DNA of 64,000 nt from an uncultured Prevotellaceae bacterium (GCA_900318335.1 ONKF01000008.1:62001-126000); one strand, 5' to 3'; shown: positions 27,233-36,184, counted from the first letter of the stretch. Notes: generated by a model from the letters alone, not told the origin. Made by a program: numbers and translations.

Positions 27233-28390
27233 TCAAAAGTACCACGGATGGTTCTTGAGTGCGACAATACCCTTAGTACCTACCATGCCCTTGATGCGGC
27301 TGGCGCTCAAGGGGGAGTACAGGTAGGGATAGTCGCTGGCCGTGGGATCCAGGCTGTTGATCTTGACCTGGCCCGAGCAGTGGATGTACTTGCCGTCACG
27401 CAGGTACAGGCCCACATGGGTCACGCGGCCCGTTTTCTCGTTGCCGAAGAACAACAGGTCACCCGTTTCATACTGGTGCCAGTCGGTACCCTTCTTCATG
27501 ATTTTGCCTGTCAAAGCCTGCTGCGAGGCGTCGCGTTGCAGGATGATGCCGTTGCTCAGGTAGCTCACCTTGGTCAAGCCCGAGCAGTCGGTGACCTTGG
27601 TCGTGGTACCGCCCCACAAGTAGCCGGAGCCCATCATGCGGCGTGCGGTTTTCTCAATCTGGGCGGCACTGAAGCCTTGCTGGCTCCACTGTGACAGCTC
27701 GGCAATATCGGCGCCATCCACCCAGCCCACGCGTCCATCAGGAGTAGCGAGCTTGTACCAGCCGCCCTGCGAAGCCTTCAGTTCCAGGATATTACCCATC
27801 ACCAGGTCACTCACGGTCTCGTCACCATGGGGCTCGCTGACAAGGCGGGAGTCATAGGTGGTGACGATGTAGCGATTGGACTTGCGCCATGCCTTCATCT
27901 GCGCTTCGGTCTTGAACGCGAGTGAACTCTCGGGGACATAAGCGATATAATCATCGGCCATCTGTACCCGGTACCACTCGCCATCCTTTTGGAGCACCTT
28001 GACGGGAGCGCCCATGATGCCCTGGGTGGCGACTTCGGCACTATGCTTGGGCTCGGTGCGCAGAGTGGCGATGCTCAACTTGACGAGCGCCCACTTGCGT
28101 GCTGCGGGAATGCTTTCCTCCAGGACAGTAATCTTATCAGTGTAGCCGCTATAGCCGTTCTTGATCATTGCGGCGAGAATAGCCTGTTTCTGGGCCTTGG
28201 TGCCCACAGTTCCCGACAATACCCATTTGCCGGCTTGTTGTTTTGCGGTGACGTCCCAGATGGCAGTGCGCTTGTCCGGGGCTATGCGTTGCTTGAGGTT
28301 GGCCAGAGCCTCGTCAGGTGTAATCGCCAGAGCAGCAAGACTGCTCACAGCCATCACCAGCGCAATAATCAACGATTTCATCTTCATCAT
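27233..28390 (-). CDS. NlpC/P60 cell-wall peptidase with SH3-like domains
   Basis: A 385-residue exported protein (signal peptide MMKMKSLIIALVMAVSSLAALA). An N-terminal module of about 90 residues precedes two bacterial SH3-like domains (around residues 100-230). The NlpC/P60 domain follows, with the catalytic cysteine in KVTDCSGLTKVSY and histidine in GRVTHVGLYLRDGKYIHCSG. It likely cleaves gamma-D-Glu-diamino acid bonds of murein peptides, giving L-Ala-D-Glu for the epimerase encoded 70 bp downstream. A start three codons later is equally possible. Confidence 0.92.
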   Translation of the reverse strand: MMKMKSLIIALVMAVSSLAALAITPDEALANLKQRIAPDKRTAIWDVTAKQQAGKWVLSGTVGTKAQKQAILAAMIKNGYSGYTDKITVLEESIPAARKWALVKLSIATLRTEPKHSAEVATQGIMGAPVKVLQKDGEWYRVQMADDYIAYVPESSLAFKTEAQMKAWRKSNRYIVTTYDSRLVSEPHGDETVSDLVMGNILELKASQGGWYKLATPDGRVGWVDGADIAELSQWSQQGFSAAQIEKTARRMMGSGYLWGGTTTKVTDCSGLTKVSYLSNGIILQRDASQQALTGKIMKKGTDWHQYETGDLLFFGNEKTGRVTHVGLYLRDGKYIHCSGQVKINSLDPTASDYPYLYSPLSASRIKGMVGTKGIVALKNHPWYF

Positions 28391-28444
28391 ATCTTTTTTA
28401 ATCTATTTTTGCAGTCTAAAAACCTAAAAACCAAGGACTAACAT

Positions 28445-29863
28445 CTAAAGCTTCTTAATGGAATTCACTTTCAGATGGCTGTCCCACTTGTCATAGAACA
28501 GGTTGCCCTTGCGCCACTCGACCTCGCCAGGCTGGAAATCGACCGTCTCGCTGCGGATGTAGGTCTTGGCGGGGCTGAGCTTGTCGCCCACACCCTCGTT
28601 GCTGGCCATGCGGTAGACATCGATTCCAGTTGCATAGTAGTCGTTGAGCGGGGTACCCACGGCACTGCGGCCGAACGACGGGTCGGTGGGAATCCAGCCG
28701 ATGCCCTCAAAGTAGGTCTCGCACCAGTCATGCCAATTGATTTCGTCAGGATGCAGCATCCAGCCACTCTCCCAGCGTGCAGGAATACCCAGCGAGCGCA
28801 CCAGCGTGATGTAGAGCAGTCCGACCTGGCCACAGTCGCCATGATGGTTCTCGATGACATACTGCGGGATGTTGGCCAGCGTGCTGTATTCACGGGCGCC
28901 AGCCCACGGCAGGTTGTAGCCTATCCACTCATAGACCTTGGCGGCCTGCAGAACGGGATTGGTCTCGTTGCCCACAATCTTGCGGGCCAGAGCGCGTATC
29001 TCGTCGGTGATGATGACATGGCGCGGCTCGTCGCCCGTATAGCGCTTGTATTCCTCGCTATCGGTGTTATAAGGCTCCAGCATGGCGATAAGGTCCTGCT
29101 GGCTATAATGGCGCTCGCCCACGTCATAGGAGAAGGTGTATTCAAAGTGAGTCGGCTTGCCTTTCTCGGCAACTGCCTCCATGTAGACCGTGTGGTGCAG
29201 GCTTCCCTCGCTGAAGGTCACAGGGCGGTTGCTGCTCTCGAGGCGGATGTTCTTCTGACGCAGGTTCTCGTAGGGGAACGGCATCCACACGCGCAGGGTC
29301 TCGCCAGCGGGTACAGCATCGGCATTCACATCGAGGGTGAAAGTGATGTTGACACGGCGCCAGTCACGCACGTTGTTCTTGTCGGCAGGAGTCTGCATCG
29401 CCTCCAGGTAGTACTTGCGGCGGGTGAGGAAACTCTCGTGGTTGTCGGCGGCATTCTGGGCGGCAAATTCCTTGCCCAGGAGCCACAGGTTGCCCACGCT
29501 CTTGCGGAACCACATCTCCTTGCCGTCGATGTTCATCACCTCGAGGGCTCGAGTATCCTTCCAGTGCTGGATTTGGGCATCGGTGGCCTCGGGCATCTTT
29601 TCGCGTATCATTTTCACACCCTCCTCGGGGGTGATGCGGAAATCGGTGCGGATGCGCTGCATGATGGTGCGCAACGAGTCGATGCGCACGGCATCGGCCA
29701 CACGGACCTTCTTGGGCAATGATTTCATCACCTTCTCGGCACGGGCGAACTCCCCTTGAGCAATCAGTTCATCGACCTGGGCCTGCCAATCGGGCGTCAC
29801 GGCCATGCCACTTAGTGCCAAGGCACTCAGTGCCAGTGCCAAAAATCGTCTCTTGACCTTCAT
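28445..29863 (-). CDS. transglutaminase-like exported protein
   Basis: A 472-residue protein with a signal peptide (MKVKRRFLALALSALALSGMA). The C-terminal half is a transglutaminase core: Cys in HHGDCGQVGLLYITLVRSLG, His in INWHDWCETYFEG and Asp in WIPTDPSFG. The N-terminal half is a helical and then beta-sandwich region specific to this family. In Bacteroidales loci with NlpC/P60 and dipeptide epimerase genes it is thought to take part in murein-peptide processing. It is first in this minus-strand operon (54 bp before the NlpC gene). Confidence 0.9.
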   Translation of the reverse strand: MKVKRRFLALALSALALSGMAVTPDWQAQVDELIAQGEFARAEKVMKSLPKKVRVADAVRIDSLRTIMQRIRTDFRITPEEGVKMIREKMPEATDAQIQHWKDTRALEVMNIDGKEMWFRKSVGNLWLLGKEFAAQNAADNHESFLTRRKYYLEAMQTPADKNNVRDWRRVNITFTLDVNADAVPAGETLRVWMPFPYENLRQKNIRLESSNRPVTFSEGSLHHTVYMEAVAEKGKPTHFEYTFSYDVGERHYSQQDLIAMLEPYNTDSEEYKRYTGDEPRHVIITDEIRALARKIVGNETNPVLQAAKVYEWIGYNLPWAGAREYSTLANIPQYVIENHHGDCGQVGLLYITLVRSLGIPARWESGWMLHPDEINWHDWCETYFEGIGWIPTDPSFGRSAVGTPLNDYYATGIDVYRMASNEGVGDKLSPAKTYIRSETVDFQPGEVEWRKGNLFYDKWDSHLKVNSIKKL

Positions 29864-29963
29864 TTTACCTTAGATTTTGATTTAACGAGCAAATTTACAG
29901 CAATTATTTGTAAACCTCTACATACAGTTCTAAATAGTTATTAACAAGGCGCAGATTTACCCA

Positions 29964-30839
29964 TCAGCGGGGGAACTCGAGCAGGAAGGTGGTGTGGAAG
30001 CCGTCACGGGGATTGTCGAGAAGCGACATCATGCCTCCCTGGATGGTGAGCAGGCGGCGGCTCAGCGACAGGCCGATGCCGTTGCCCTTGCGCTTGGTGG
30101 TGAAGAAGGGGATGAAAATCGACGAACGGGCGTCGGCAGGAATCAAGTCACCATCGTTGCTGTAATAGAGCTTTACCCTACCCTCCAGACCTTGACCGGG
30201 CAAGACGGTAATACCGATATTGCGGGCATTGGCCTCAATGGCGTTCTTGGCGAGATTGATAAGTATCTGGCGCAACAGGTTGGGGTCGGTCTTGATAATC
30301 ACGTTTTCAACGAGATTGTTATGCCATGTCACATTTTGGAACAGCTGCTCCACATCATTGATGACCGACGCGAGGTCCACATCCTGAGGCACAGGTTTCT
30401 GCAGTTCCGAGTACTTGCGGTAACCGTCAACAAATGAGTTGAGGTGCTGCACCGTGTTGTGGATGGCCTGGATGCCCTCTTCCATATCAGACCCTTTCAC
30501 TGCGGGGCTATTGAGCATCGACTGGCTGATGCTGGCGATAGGTGCCGTGGCATTCATAATCTCGTGGGTGAGCACGCGGGTGAGTTTCTCCCACGATTCC
30601 ACCTCACCCAGGTTGACCTGTTCACGGACGTGTTCACCGAGCTGGTTGAGCGCCTCTTGCAGAGCGCGCTCACCGCTGAACATGTGCCGTGTGGGCAGGC
30701 GGAAGGTGAAGTCCCTGTTGTGGATGGCATCCTGCATCAGGTGAGCCCGATTGGCGAGCATGCGCTGATGACGCCAGAACCACAACACCAGTATCACCAC
30801 AACGATCCCGAGGATCCACCATGCCGTCATGTCGTTCAT
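29964..30839 (-). CDS. sensor histidine kinase, NtrB/AtoS-like, single membrane helix
   Basis: A 291-residue kinase with one N-terminal membrane helix (about 7-24) and almost no periplasmic part. The H box LTHEIMNATAPI holds His92. The N box is NLAKNAIEAN and the G boxes end in FFTTKRKGNGIGLSLSRRLL. There is no PAS or HAMP domain, so the signal probably comes through the membrane or a partner protein. Its start overlaps the response-regulator stop by 4 bp (ATGA), so both are co-translated from the 31.4-kb promoter region. Confidence 0.93.
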   Translation of the reverse strand: MNDMTAWWILGIVVVILVLWFWRHQRMLANRAHLMQDAIHNRDFTFRLPTRHMFSGERALQEALNQLGEHVREQVNLGEVESWEKLTRVLTHEIMNATAPIASISQSMLNSPAVKGSDMEEGIQAIHNTVQHLNSFVDGYRKYSELQKPVPQDVDLASVINDVEQLFQNVTWHNNLVENVIIKTDPNLLRQILINLAKNAIEANARNIGITVLPGQGLEGRVKLYYSNDGDLIPADARSSIFIPFFTTKRKGNGIGLSLSRRLLTIQGGMMSLLDNPRDGFHTTFLLEFPR

Positions 30840-31363
30840 TGCAATTTCTTCATCTTGTTATACAAGGTCTGGCGTGTGATGCCAAGGACCTCGGCAGCCT
30901 TTGAAAGATTACCGTGGAAACGGTCGATAGCGCGGCGGATGTGCTCGGCTTCAACCTCATCGAGCGTGGCGACCTCGTCGGCGGCATCAAGCACATCCTT
31001 CAACTTGCGCACCAGCTCGTCGTTGTCCCAGGGCTTGGTGATAAAGTCGGCAGCACCGCGCTTCAGGCCGCGAACGGCCAGGGAAACGTCGGCATAGGCC
31101 GTAATCAGCACCACAGGAATCTCGGGATGATGCTTGCGGATGGCCTGAAGCCACAACAAGCCGTCCTGACCGCTGTTCACCCCCAGGGTGAAGTTCATGT
31201 CCAGCAGGATAATGTCCACCTCTTCCTGTCCCAAGAGCGACAGGACCGAATCGGGCGACGAGAGTGTCATCACCCGCTCAAACGTACCTCCAAGGCAATA
31301 CTTTAACGCAGTGAGTATCGCCTCGTTATCATCAATAACAAGTATAGTTCCGTAATTCTGCAT
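30836..31363 (-). CDS. response regulator, receiver plus Fis-type HTH without AAA+ domain
   Basis: A 175-residue regulator. The receiver spans about 1-125 with acidic pocket IDDNEA, phospho-acceptor Asp55 in IILLDMNF, threonine in LITAY and lysine in ITKPW. A short linker leads to a Fis-type HTH (about 138-175: HIRRAIDRFHGNLSKAAEVLGITRQTLYNKMKKL), like that of NtrC. The sigma-54 AAA+ ATPase domain normally between them is absent and there is no frameshift to hide it, as in ActR/RegA-type regulators. It probably binds palindromes as a dimer; tandem TGT-N11-ACA boxes lie 100 bp upstream of its own start. Confidence 0.93.
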   Translation of the reverse strand: MQNYGTILVIDDNEAILTALKYCLGGTFERVMTLSSPDSVLSLLGQEEVDIILLDMNFTLGVNSGQDGLLWLQAIRKHHPEIPVVLITAYADVSLAVRGLKRGAADFITKPWDNDELVRKLKDVLDAADEVATLDEVEAEHIRRAIDRFHGNLSKAAEVLGITRQTLYNKMKKLQ

Positions 31364-31463
31364 AACGGCAGCGAAGTTACATATTTTTATTGGAATGGGG
31401 CCATGTTCATTCCACTTTTTTTGAATCGTTTTTATTTCTTTTTGTTCAGGTATTGGCGGTAAT

Positions 31464-31503
31464 TGTAAAATTATTAGACAATACTGTGTATAAAATTTTT
31501 ACA
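31464..31503 (+). promoter_or_regulatory. regulatory site A: tandem TGT-N11-ACA boxes
   Basis: Box 1 is 31464-31480 (TGT, AAAATTATTAG, ACA) and box 2 is 31487-31503 (TGT, ATAAAATTTTT, ACA); the start-to-start distance is 23 bp. Exactly 49 bp separate box 2 from TAAATTTG at 31553-31560. The site lies 100 bp upstream of the response-regulator/kinase operon, which reads the other way. Confidence 0.7.
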
Positions 31504-31552
31504 TTCTGCATTTTTTGAAGAAAAATATTTGACAGCAATCTGCAGATGATTC

Positions 31553-31560
31553 TAAATTTG
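31553..31560 (+). promoter_or_regulatory. -7 element downstream of regulatory site A
   Basis: TAAATTTG fits TAnnTTTG, with TTG at 31529-31531 at 21-bp spacing. It would drive transcription toward the LRR-dockerin gene at 32099. Confidence 0.6.
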
Positions 31561-32098
31561 TGCCAGGGAAAGAAATCCCGACATGTTGATAAAAACGTAA
31601 TTAGACTTTCAGCTCCTTGAGCTGGCCATGGCGACAGGTCACACCGCCACGGTAGGACAAAGCCAGGAACCGGGGCTTCATTTCATGACAGTTACAGGAT
31701 GAATGCTCAACAATAAGGTAATGGTAGTTATTAAGGTAATATGGGACGATTAAAATGCAAAGAGAGTCAATGAACAACAAGCGCCACGGTTCCTGGCAAT
31801 GTCCATTCTAAAACTGAAATGAAAAGTTTCATATCACATAATGAATTGGTTAATAAAAATATTGAAGTTTACGTGTCTATTACTTATCTCTAAAAACACA
31901 TGACGAGCCGCGACTAAACGGAAACACACATCGACGAAGCTGCCTTGCAAAAGGAAACCTACTGAAGCAAAGCCGGGAAAGAAGTTCTGACATATTTGAT
32001 AAAACATTTGTTCATCAGTCAGAGACCTTTCTCGGCTATGCACATTCAATTGGCACAAGTTGAAAAGATTATATTGAACATTATAAAATATTATGATT

Positions 32099-33652
32099 AT
32101 GAAGAAATTACAATTACTATTCACCTTGTTGTTGCCCTTGCTTATTACGGGCAACGCTAACGCCATGAGCCACTTCGATGTCGGGCTCTATTACCTCGAT
32201 AGTTACATGTGGGGGAAAGTGGTGCCAGTAACCGTATCAGCCCACTTTGATGCCCGCGTGCAGTCGTGGCAACTGGACGTCAGTTTACCCGAGGGTTTAA
32301 CCATCGTGGATTATTCCGCGGGAAGTGACATGTATGTGCACTACACCGACCAATGGGGCGATTTTGATCGTGATTGCCTTGCATCTCTCGAGAGGCAGGG
32401 AGACACCTTTATCGGCACTTGTCCTGAAGTGGAAGGCTACTGGATTCCCGAGAACAGCAGGAGCAACTATTATGACTACGAGAGCTACGGCAACATCAAG
32501 TGGGAAGCAGGGGACTACTCTGAAATGATGACGCTCAGAATTGCTGTCAGCGAGGATTTTCATGGAGGAATGATGGAGATTACCACAACGACATGGGCCA
32601 CTGAGGACGCTCGAGGTGGCACAGTCATTGAAAACGGAGAACACGGACAACCTTACGTAGAGAATAAGGAAATCCCGTTTGCATACCTGGAAGCCCTTCC
32701 ACCCATCATCGAAACCGAACAAACAGCAAGTGGCGACTTACTCGTCACTGTCACTGCATCCGAAGGTTTATCACTCCATGTTTTTGCCTACAATGGTGAC
32801 GGATTGATCCATGAAAACAATACTATAGGGATGGACCAATTCGTGATCTATCGCACAATGAGCGATCAAGAAATCACTATTCACGCAGAGGCCAGCGACC
32901 AATTCCTGATGCCAAGTGCAACCGAATTCACCTATTGGTTGGATGGTTTCGATGGGGATCCCAGTTTTGAGAAAGATGGCATTTACTACAAGTACACATC
33001 ACCAGGCGAGGTGAAAGTCACTTGGGCTGGTGAAAGCCGGAACCATTACACTGGGCAGGTGGATATTCCCTCGACAGTCACCCACGACGGTCAGAACTAT
33101 CGTGTAACCGCAATCGGGGTGTTTGCTTTCAACGAATGTGATGAACTGACAGGCGTCACCATCCCTGAGTCTGTTACGACTATCGAGACGCTTGCATTTG
33201 TCGGCTGTTTCAATTTGACTCACATCACTCTGCCCGCGTCTCTCACGGCCATCCACAGGGAAGCATTCGATGCTTGCTATAATTTAAAAAGCGTAACTAC
33301 ACTTGCTTTGACAGCACCAACCATCCATAAGTCTTCCTTTAACTGTCCATGGGCCGACGATGAAACGAGGGACGATGCCATTCACAGGTTTGCCACCCTC
33401 TATGTGCCTCGCCAGTCACTGGAAGGCTATAGTGCCGACCCCGAGTGGCGCAAGTTTGAGCACATCCAGGCCATTGATAAATCCGGGGATGTGGATGGAG
33501 ACGGCAAGGTGAGCATCACCGACTCCACTTCGCTCATCGACATTTTGCTGGGCGGTGAACAGCTACCAGAATATGCCGACGTAAACGGTGACGGCAGAAT
33601 CACCATCATCGACATCACTACACTCATCGACCTCCTCTTGAGTAACGATTAA
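32099..33652 (+). CDS. secreted BspA-type leucine-rich-repeat protein with dockerin repeats
   Basis: A 517-residue protein with signal peptide (MKKLQLLFTLLLPLLITGNANA); a start two codons earlier (32093) is possible. The N-terminal region resembles a cohesin-like or beta-sandwich fold (VVPVTVSAHFDARVQSWQLDVSLPEGLTIV). This is followed by a chitobiase-like Ig module. About three BspA-type LRRs (IGVFAFNECDELTGVTIPESV, IETLAFVGCFNLTHITLPAS) come before the end. Residues 463-517 are two dockerin repeats (GDVDGDGKVSITDSTSLIDIL and DVNGDGRITIIDITTLIDLL). BspA LRRs often mediate surface binding. It lies downstream of site A. Confidence 0.87.
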   Translation: MKKLQLLFTLLLPLLITGNANAMSHFDVGLYYLDSYMWGKVVPVTVSAHFDARVQSWQLDVSLPEGLTIVDYSAGSDMYVHYTDQWGDFDRDCLASLERQGDTFIGTCPEVEGYWIPENSRSNYYDYESYGNIKWEAGDYSEMMTLRIAVSEDFHGGMMEITTTTWATEDARGGTVIENGEHGQPYVENKEIPFAYLEALPPIIETEQTASGDLLVTVTASEGLSLHVFAYNGDGLIHENNTIGMDQFVIYRTMSDQEITIHAEASDQFLMPSATEFTYWLDGFDGDPSFEKDGIYYKYTSPGEVKVTWAGESRNHYTGQVDIPSTVTHDGQNYRVTAIGVFAFNECDELTGVTIPESVTTIETLAFVGCFNLTHITLPASLTAIHREAFDACYNLKSVTTLALTAPTIHKSSFNCPWADDETRDDAIHRFATLYVPRQSLEGYSADPEWRKFEHIQAIDKSGDVDGDGKVSITDSTSLIDILLGGEQLPEYADVNGDGRITIIDITTLIDLLLSND

Positions 33653-33684
33653 ACGCCGTATTTCAAGAATATAGTTCGTGAGCA

Positions 33685-33714
33685 ATGGGCTGCACCTGTA
33701 CAGGCGCAGCCCAT
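33685..33714. terminator. terminator between convergent dockerin genes
   Basis: Stem ATGGGCTGC/GCAGCCCAT extended by CCTGT/ACAGG, with an A-C mismatch, followed by TATTGT. It lies between the stop at 33652 and the stop at 33765 of the convergent gene. Confidence 0.7.
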
Positions 33715-33764
33715 TATTGTCGATAGCAGTATTATTTTGATTGCACTAAGAGGAAAGGATGCCC

Positions 33765-35174
33765 TCAAGCGCCCGCTCCTGCGAGCAGCATGTCGATCAA
33801 GGCAGTAATGTCGGCAATATTGACCGCACCATCGTGGTTGACATCGGCGATTGCGGGGTCAATCTGGTCAATTGTCCCATTCAACAGATAATCAATCATC
33901 GCGGTGATGTCGGTGATGGTGACTTTGCCATCGCCGTCCAGGTCGCCCTGCACGACGGGGGCTTCACTATGAATGACGAACTGGGTGCCATCGGTGTAAT
34001 ATAGCTGGCTGTTGTCATAATAGACATCGGCCATCTTGTTGACCGAGCAAGGAATCGTCGTCCCCCATGAGATGACATCGGGGGTGATGGTCCCCACGTT
34101 ACCCGGAACCAATACCTGGTCTTCTTCCACCGAGCAGTTGAAGTAGAACACATCTATCGGACTATCATACATGAACTTGTGGGACGTGCTATCGATAAAC
34201 ATGGCCTGGACAGGAATCTCGATAGCGTTGCCGGGTTTCTGTGAGATGTGATTGGCTACCAGACTGCGGCCATAGAGGTTAAATACGCTGATGGTGCCAT
34301 CCTCTCCTTGCTCGATATACACTGGCACGGTGTCGTTGGTCACCGTTGAGCGACCGGCTCCCTTGACGGGAGAACGGTGCAGTCCAGAAAGCAGGGATGC
34401 GTCACTACCTCCTGCCGACTTCAAGGCCGACCGGATTGTGCTCGCCTCAACGGGCCACTGGGTGAAAGGCATGTTAAGCGTCCCGCCAGTGCCCAACGGA
34501 TACTGGACATCACTCAGGTCAGGCAGGGGTGATGACTCGGCAAAGGGGGCATCGCTCGTGGCTTTGGTCTGGAACACATGCTGACCATTGGGGTTGGCCA
34601 TGCGGACGTTTCTGAACAATGGCGTGAAACGCCAGGTCGAATCCTTCTTCACCAGTTCATCGTCAACATATTCATTGACCGTCTCACAAACGCCGATACA
34701 GAAATCATCATAGAACACCAACGTCCCGTGCCCATCCGATTCGGCCCAAATGGCATCCCATTAGGGTCTCTCACCATTCTTCAGCCAACGCTCGCTGACC
34801 ACAATAGCCGACCGGATTGTGTCGACACGGATATTCCCTGTGGTCAACGAGAACACTTCATAATCCATGATATATTGTGTATCAAAGTAGAACATGTACC
34901 ATGGGTCAATGAACATTGGCATTTCAAAACGCTCAAATATATTCATCACGCCGCCATTCACTTCGACCTGCCAGCCCATCATGGTGGCCTCATCACTGAT
35001 AATCACGGTATCATCCTCCCAAACAAAGTCGTGGGCTTCAAAGATGCCAATCCTGGTTCCAAGCACATCGGGTATCTTCCTTGACTCAGGAACCTGATTG
35101 GGTGCCGCATTCACGACAGAATGGGCCGCAAGGCCCATTCCTATAAGTAGTAAAAACATCAATACATTTTTCAT
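33765..35174 (-). pseudogene. dockerin-family gene interrupted by one in-frame TAA
   Basis: One frame of 470 codons is cut by a single TAA at 34761-34763. The upstream part (137 codons, signal peptide MKNVLMFLLLIGMGLAAHS) ends SERWLKNGERP. The frame continues after the stop as WDAIWAESDGHGTLVFYDDF and on to the end without a shift. The second part has the family motifs ANPNGQHVF and VFNLYGRSL and two full dockerin repeats near the C-terminus. The total length equals its paralogues, so this is a recent nonsense mutation, an assembly error, or a read-through gene. It follows the gene at 35193 by 18 bp and is probably co-transcribed. Confidence 0.85.
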
Positions 35175-35192
35175 ATTATTTCATTTCATAGT

Positions 35193-36011
35193 TTATTCAG
35201 CCTTACTTGTCAGCTGGTTCATCAGGGCCGTCACGTCTTCGATATCCACCTTGCCATCATGGTTCACATCACCCTCTTGATAGTTCTGTGCGGGGATGAC
35301 CACCTCAAACGTTACCCAATCGCTCAACTGCTTGCCATCCTGCTGGGCTGCAGCATGAACGGTCATCGTCTGATCCTTGATACCGCGTTGCACGGTGAAC
35401 GGATAGCCAAGCAACTGGCCACTGTCATCGAGAAACATCACCTCATCATCGGTCGTGCCCGTCGTGACTGTAACAGCAAGGTCACTCACCCGAATGACGA
35501 CCACAGGGGGCGCGCTCTTCTCATCGATGACTTCGGACGAGCCAGTCACCTGACCCGAACTGCCGGTCATAGCGGTTTGAGGGCTGAACTTGGGTGTTAA
35601 CGGACCGTCATTATCGTCTACATCAACATCATCCCTGCCCGGCTTAATAGGTCGCGGGTCTTTTGGAGGGCGAATTGCACCGCCGTGGCCTGTGGGCTCA
35701 TAGGTTTTACCCCCTTCAACCGTCGGGTTCACTCTGCCTCCATTCCCCTGCAACTGATGATTCAGGGAAACATATTGTGTTCCATTATCGTCATTTGTGT
35801 TCGATACAGTGGCGTTAATGTCATTCTCACCAGCCTCTTTGTTAACTGTCTGATCAATACCTCCCACCATAACAGTCCTCTTAACATTGTTATCGTCTTG
35901 AGACGAGCTGTAGGAGTCCGCGGTGGACAACGACTCGGGCGGCAGCACTCCTGCCATGGCAGACAGCGCCACGCTTCCGCCCAGGAGAATCAATAATACA
36001 ATCTTTTTCAT
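35193..36011 (-). CDS. secreted protein with Ig-like module and a single dockerin repeat
   Basis: A 272-residue protein with signal peptide (MKKIVLLILLGGSVALSAMAG). A low-complexity Asn/Asp/Gly-rich region leads to the linker GHGGAIRPPKDPRPIKPG, which also occurs in the paralogues at 36279 and 45323. An Ig/chitobiase-like module follows (VVVIRVSDLAVTVTTG to WVTFEVVIPA). It ends in only one dockerin repeat (GDVNHDGKVDIEDVTALMNQL). The large PNG/NLFG core of the family is absent, so it looks like a shortened member or a partner subunit. It is first of a two-gene minus-strand unit below site B. Confidence 0.8.
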   Translation of the reverse strand: MKKIVLLILLGGSVALSAMAGVLPPESLSTADSYSSSQDDNNVKRTVMVGGIDQTVNKEAGENDINATVSNTNDDNGTQYVSLNHQLQGNGGRVNPTVEGGKTYEPTGHGGAIRPPKDPRPIKPGRDDVDVDDNDGPLTPKFSPQTAMTGSSGQVTGSSEVIDEKSAPPVVVIRVSDLAVTVTTGTTDDEVMFLDDSGQLLGYPFTVQRGIKDQTMTVHAAAQQDGKQLSDWVTFEVVIPAQNYQEGDVNHDGKVDIEDVTALMNQLTSKAE

Positions 36012-36081
36012 AATACTGCTGCGTTTTAGTTAATAAAAATATATAATACTCTAAATCTGGAACGATCGATTTTCCAGGTTA

Positions 36082-36112
36082 CAAATCTACAAATACCCAA
36101 ACCATTTTCCAA
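36082..36112 (-). promoter_or_regulatory. promoter of the dockerin genes at 36011-33765
   Basis: Minus strand TTG (36110-36112), 20 bp, TAGATTTG (36082-36089), about 70 bp before the ATG at 36011. The -7 element is exactly 70 bp from box B. Confidence 0.65.
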
Positions 36113-36151
36113 GAATTTCGACCACTTTTATCAACTTTTTATTACTTTTTT

Positions 36152-36184
36152 CCAAAAAGTGTAAAAATTTTAGACACTTTTGCT
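36152..36184 (-). promoter_or_regulatory. regulatory site B: extended TGT-N11-ACA palindrome
   Basis: A 27-bp palindrome AAAAGTGT-N11-ACACTTTT has its TGT at 36160-36162 and ACA at 36174-36176. It matches box 1 of site C at nearly every position. There is no second box at 23 bp. It is 70 bp upstream of the -7 element at 36082-36089. Confidence 0.65.

Larger units (their letters stand above)
31364..32098. other. 735-bp intergenic region with regulatory boxes and long leader
   Basis: No convincing long gene is present. From left to right it holds a minus-strand -7-like TAACTTCG (31372-31379), box pair A (31464-31503), a -7 TAAATTTG at 31553-31560 on the plus strand, a 15-bp inverted repeat (near 31661-31675 and 31782-31796) and two diverged direct repeats starting near 31562 and 31970. 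If the plus promoter is used, the LRR-dockerin gene has a leader of about 530 nt, or a small RNA or peptide is made here. Possible peptide frames at 31628 (24 codons) and 31819 (24 codons) cannot be judged. Confidence 0.5.

Noticed and set aside
28475-29722. Long plus-strand frame (415 codons) opposite the transglutaminase gene
   Set aside because: It is a shadow of the real gene on the minus strand, created by GC-rich codon bias. The minus-strand frame has a signal peptide and catalytic motifs.
31601-31681. 26-residue minus-strand ORF starting MKPRFLALSYRGG
   Set aside because: Superficially peptide-like, but it has no visible promoter or modification genes nearby and lies inside a repeat-rich leader. 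Kept only as a possibility for a search in related genomes.
31834-32166. 110-codon minus-strand frame (starts MALALPVIS) overlapping the LRR-dockerin start
   Set aside because: It is AT-rich, composed of unlikely residue runs, overlaps the signal peptide of the real gene and has no promoter. Treated as chance.
32099-33652. Calling the N-terminal beta-sandwich of the LRR protein a cohesin
   Set aside because: Only a vague resemblance to cohesin strands can be seen by eye; a profile search would be needed.
34721-34761. Frameshift between the two halves of the dockerin gene
   Set aside because: The two frames are in phase (453 bp between their start coordinates), so the break is a single stop codon.
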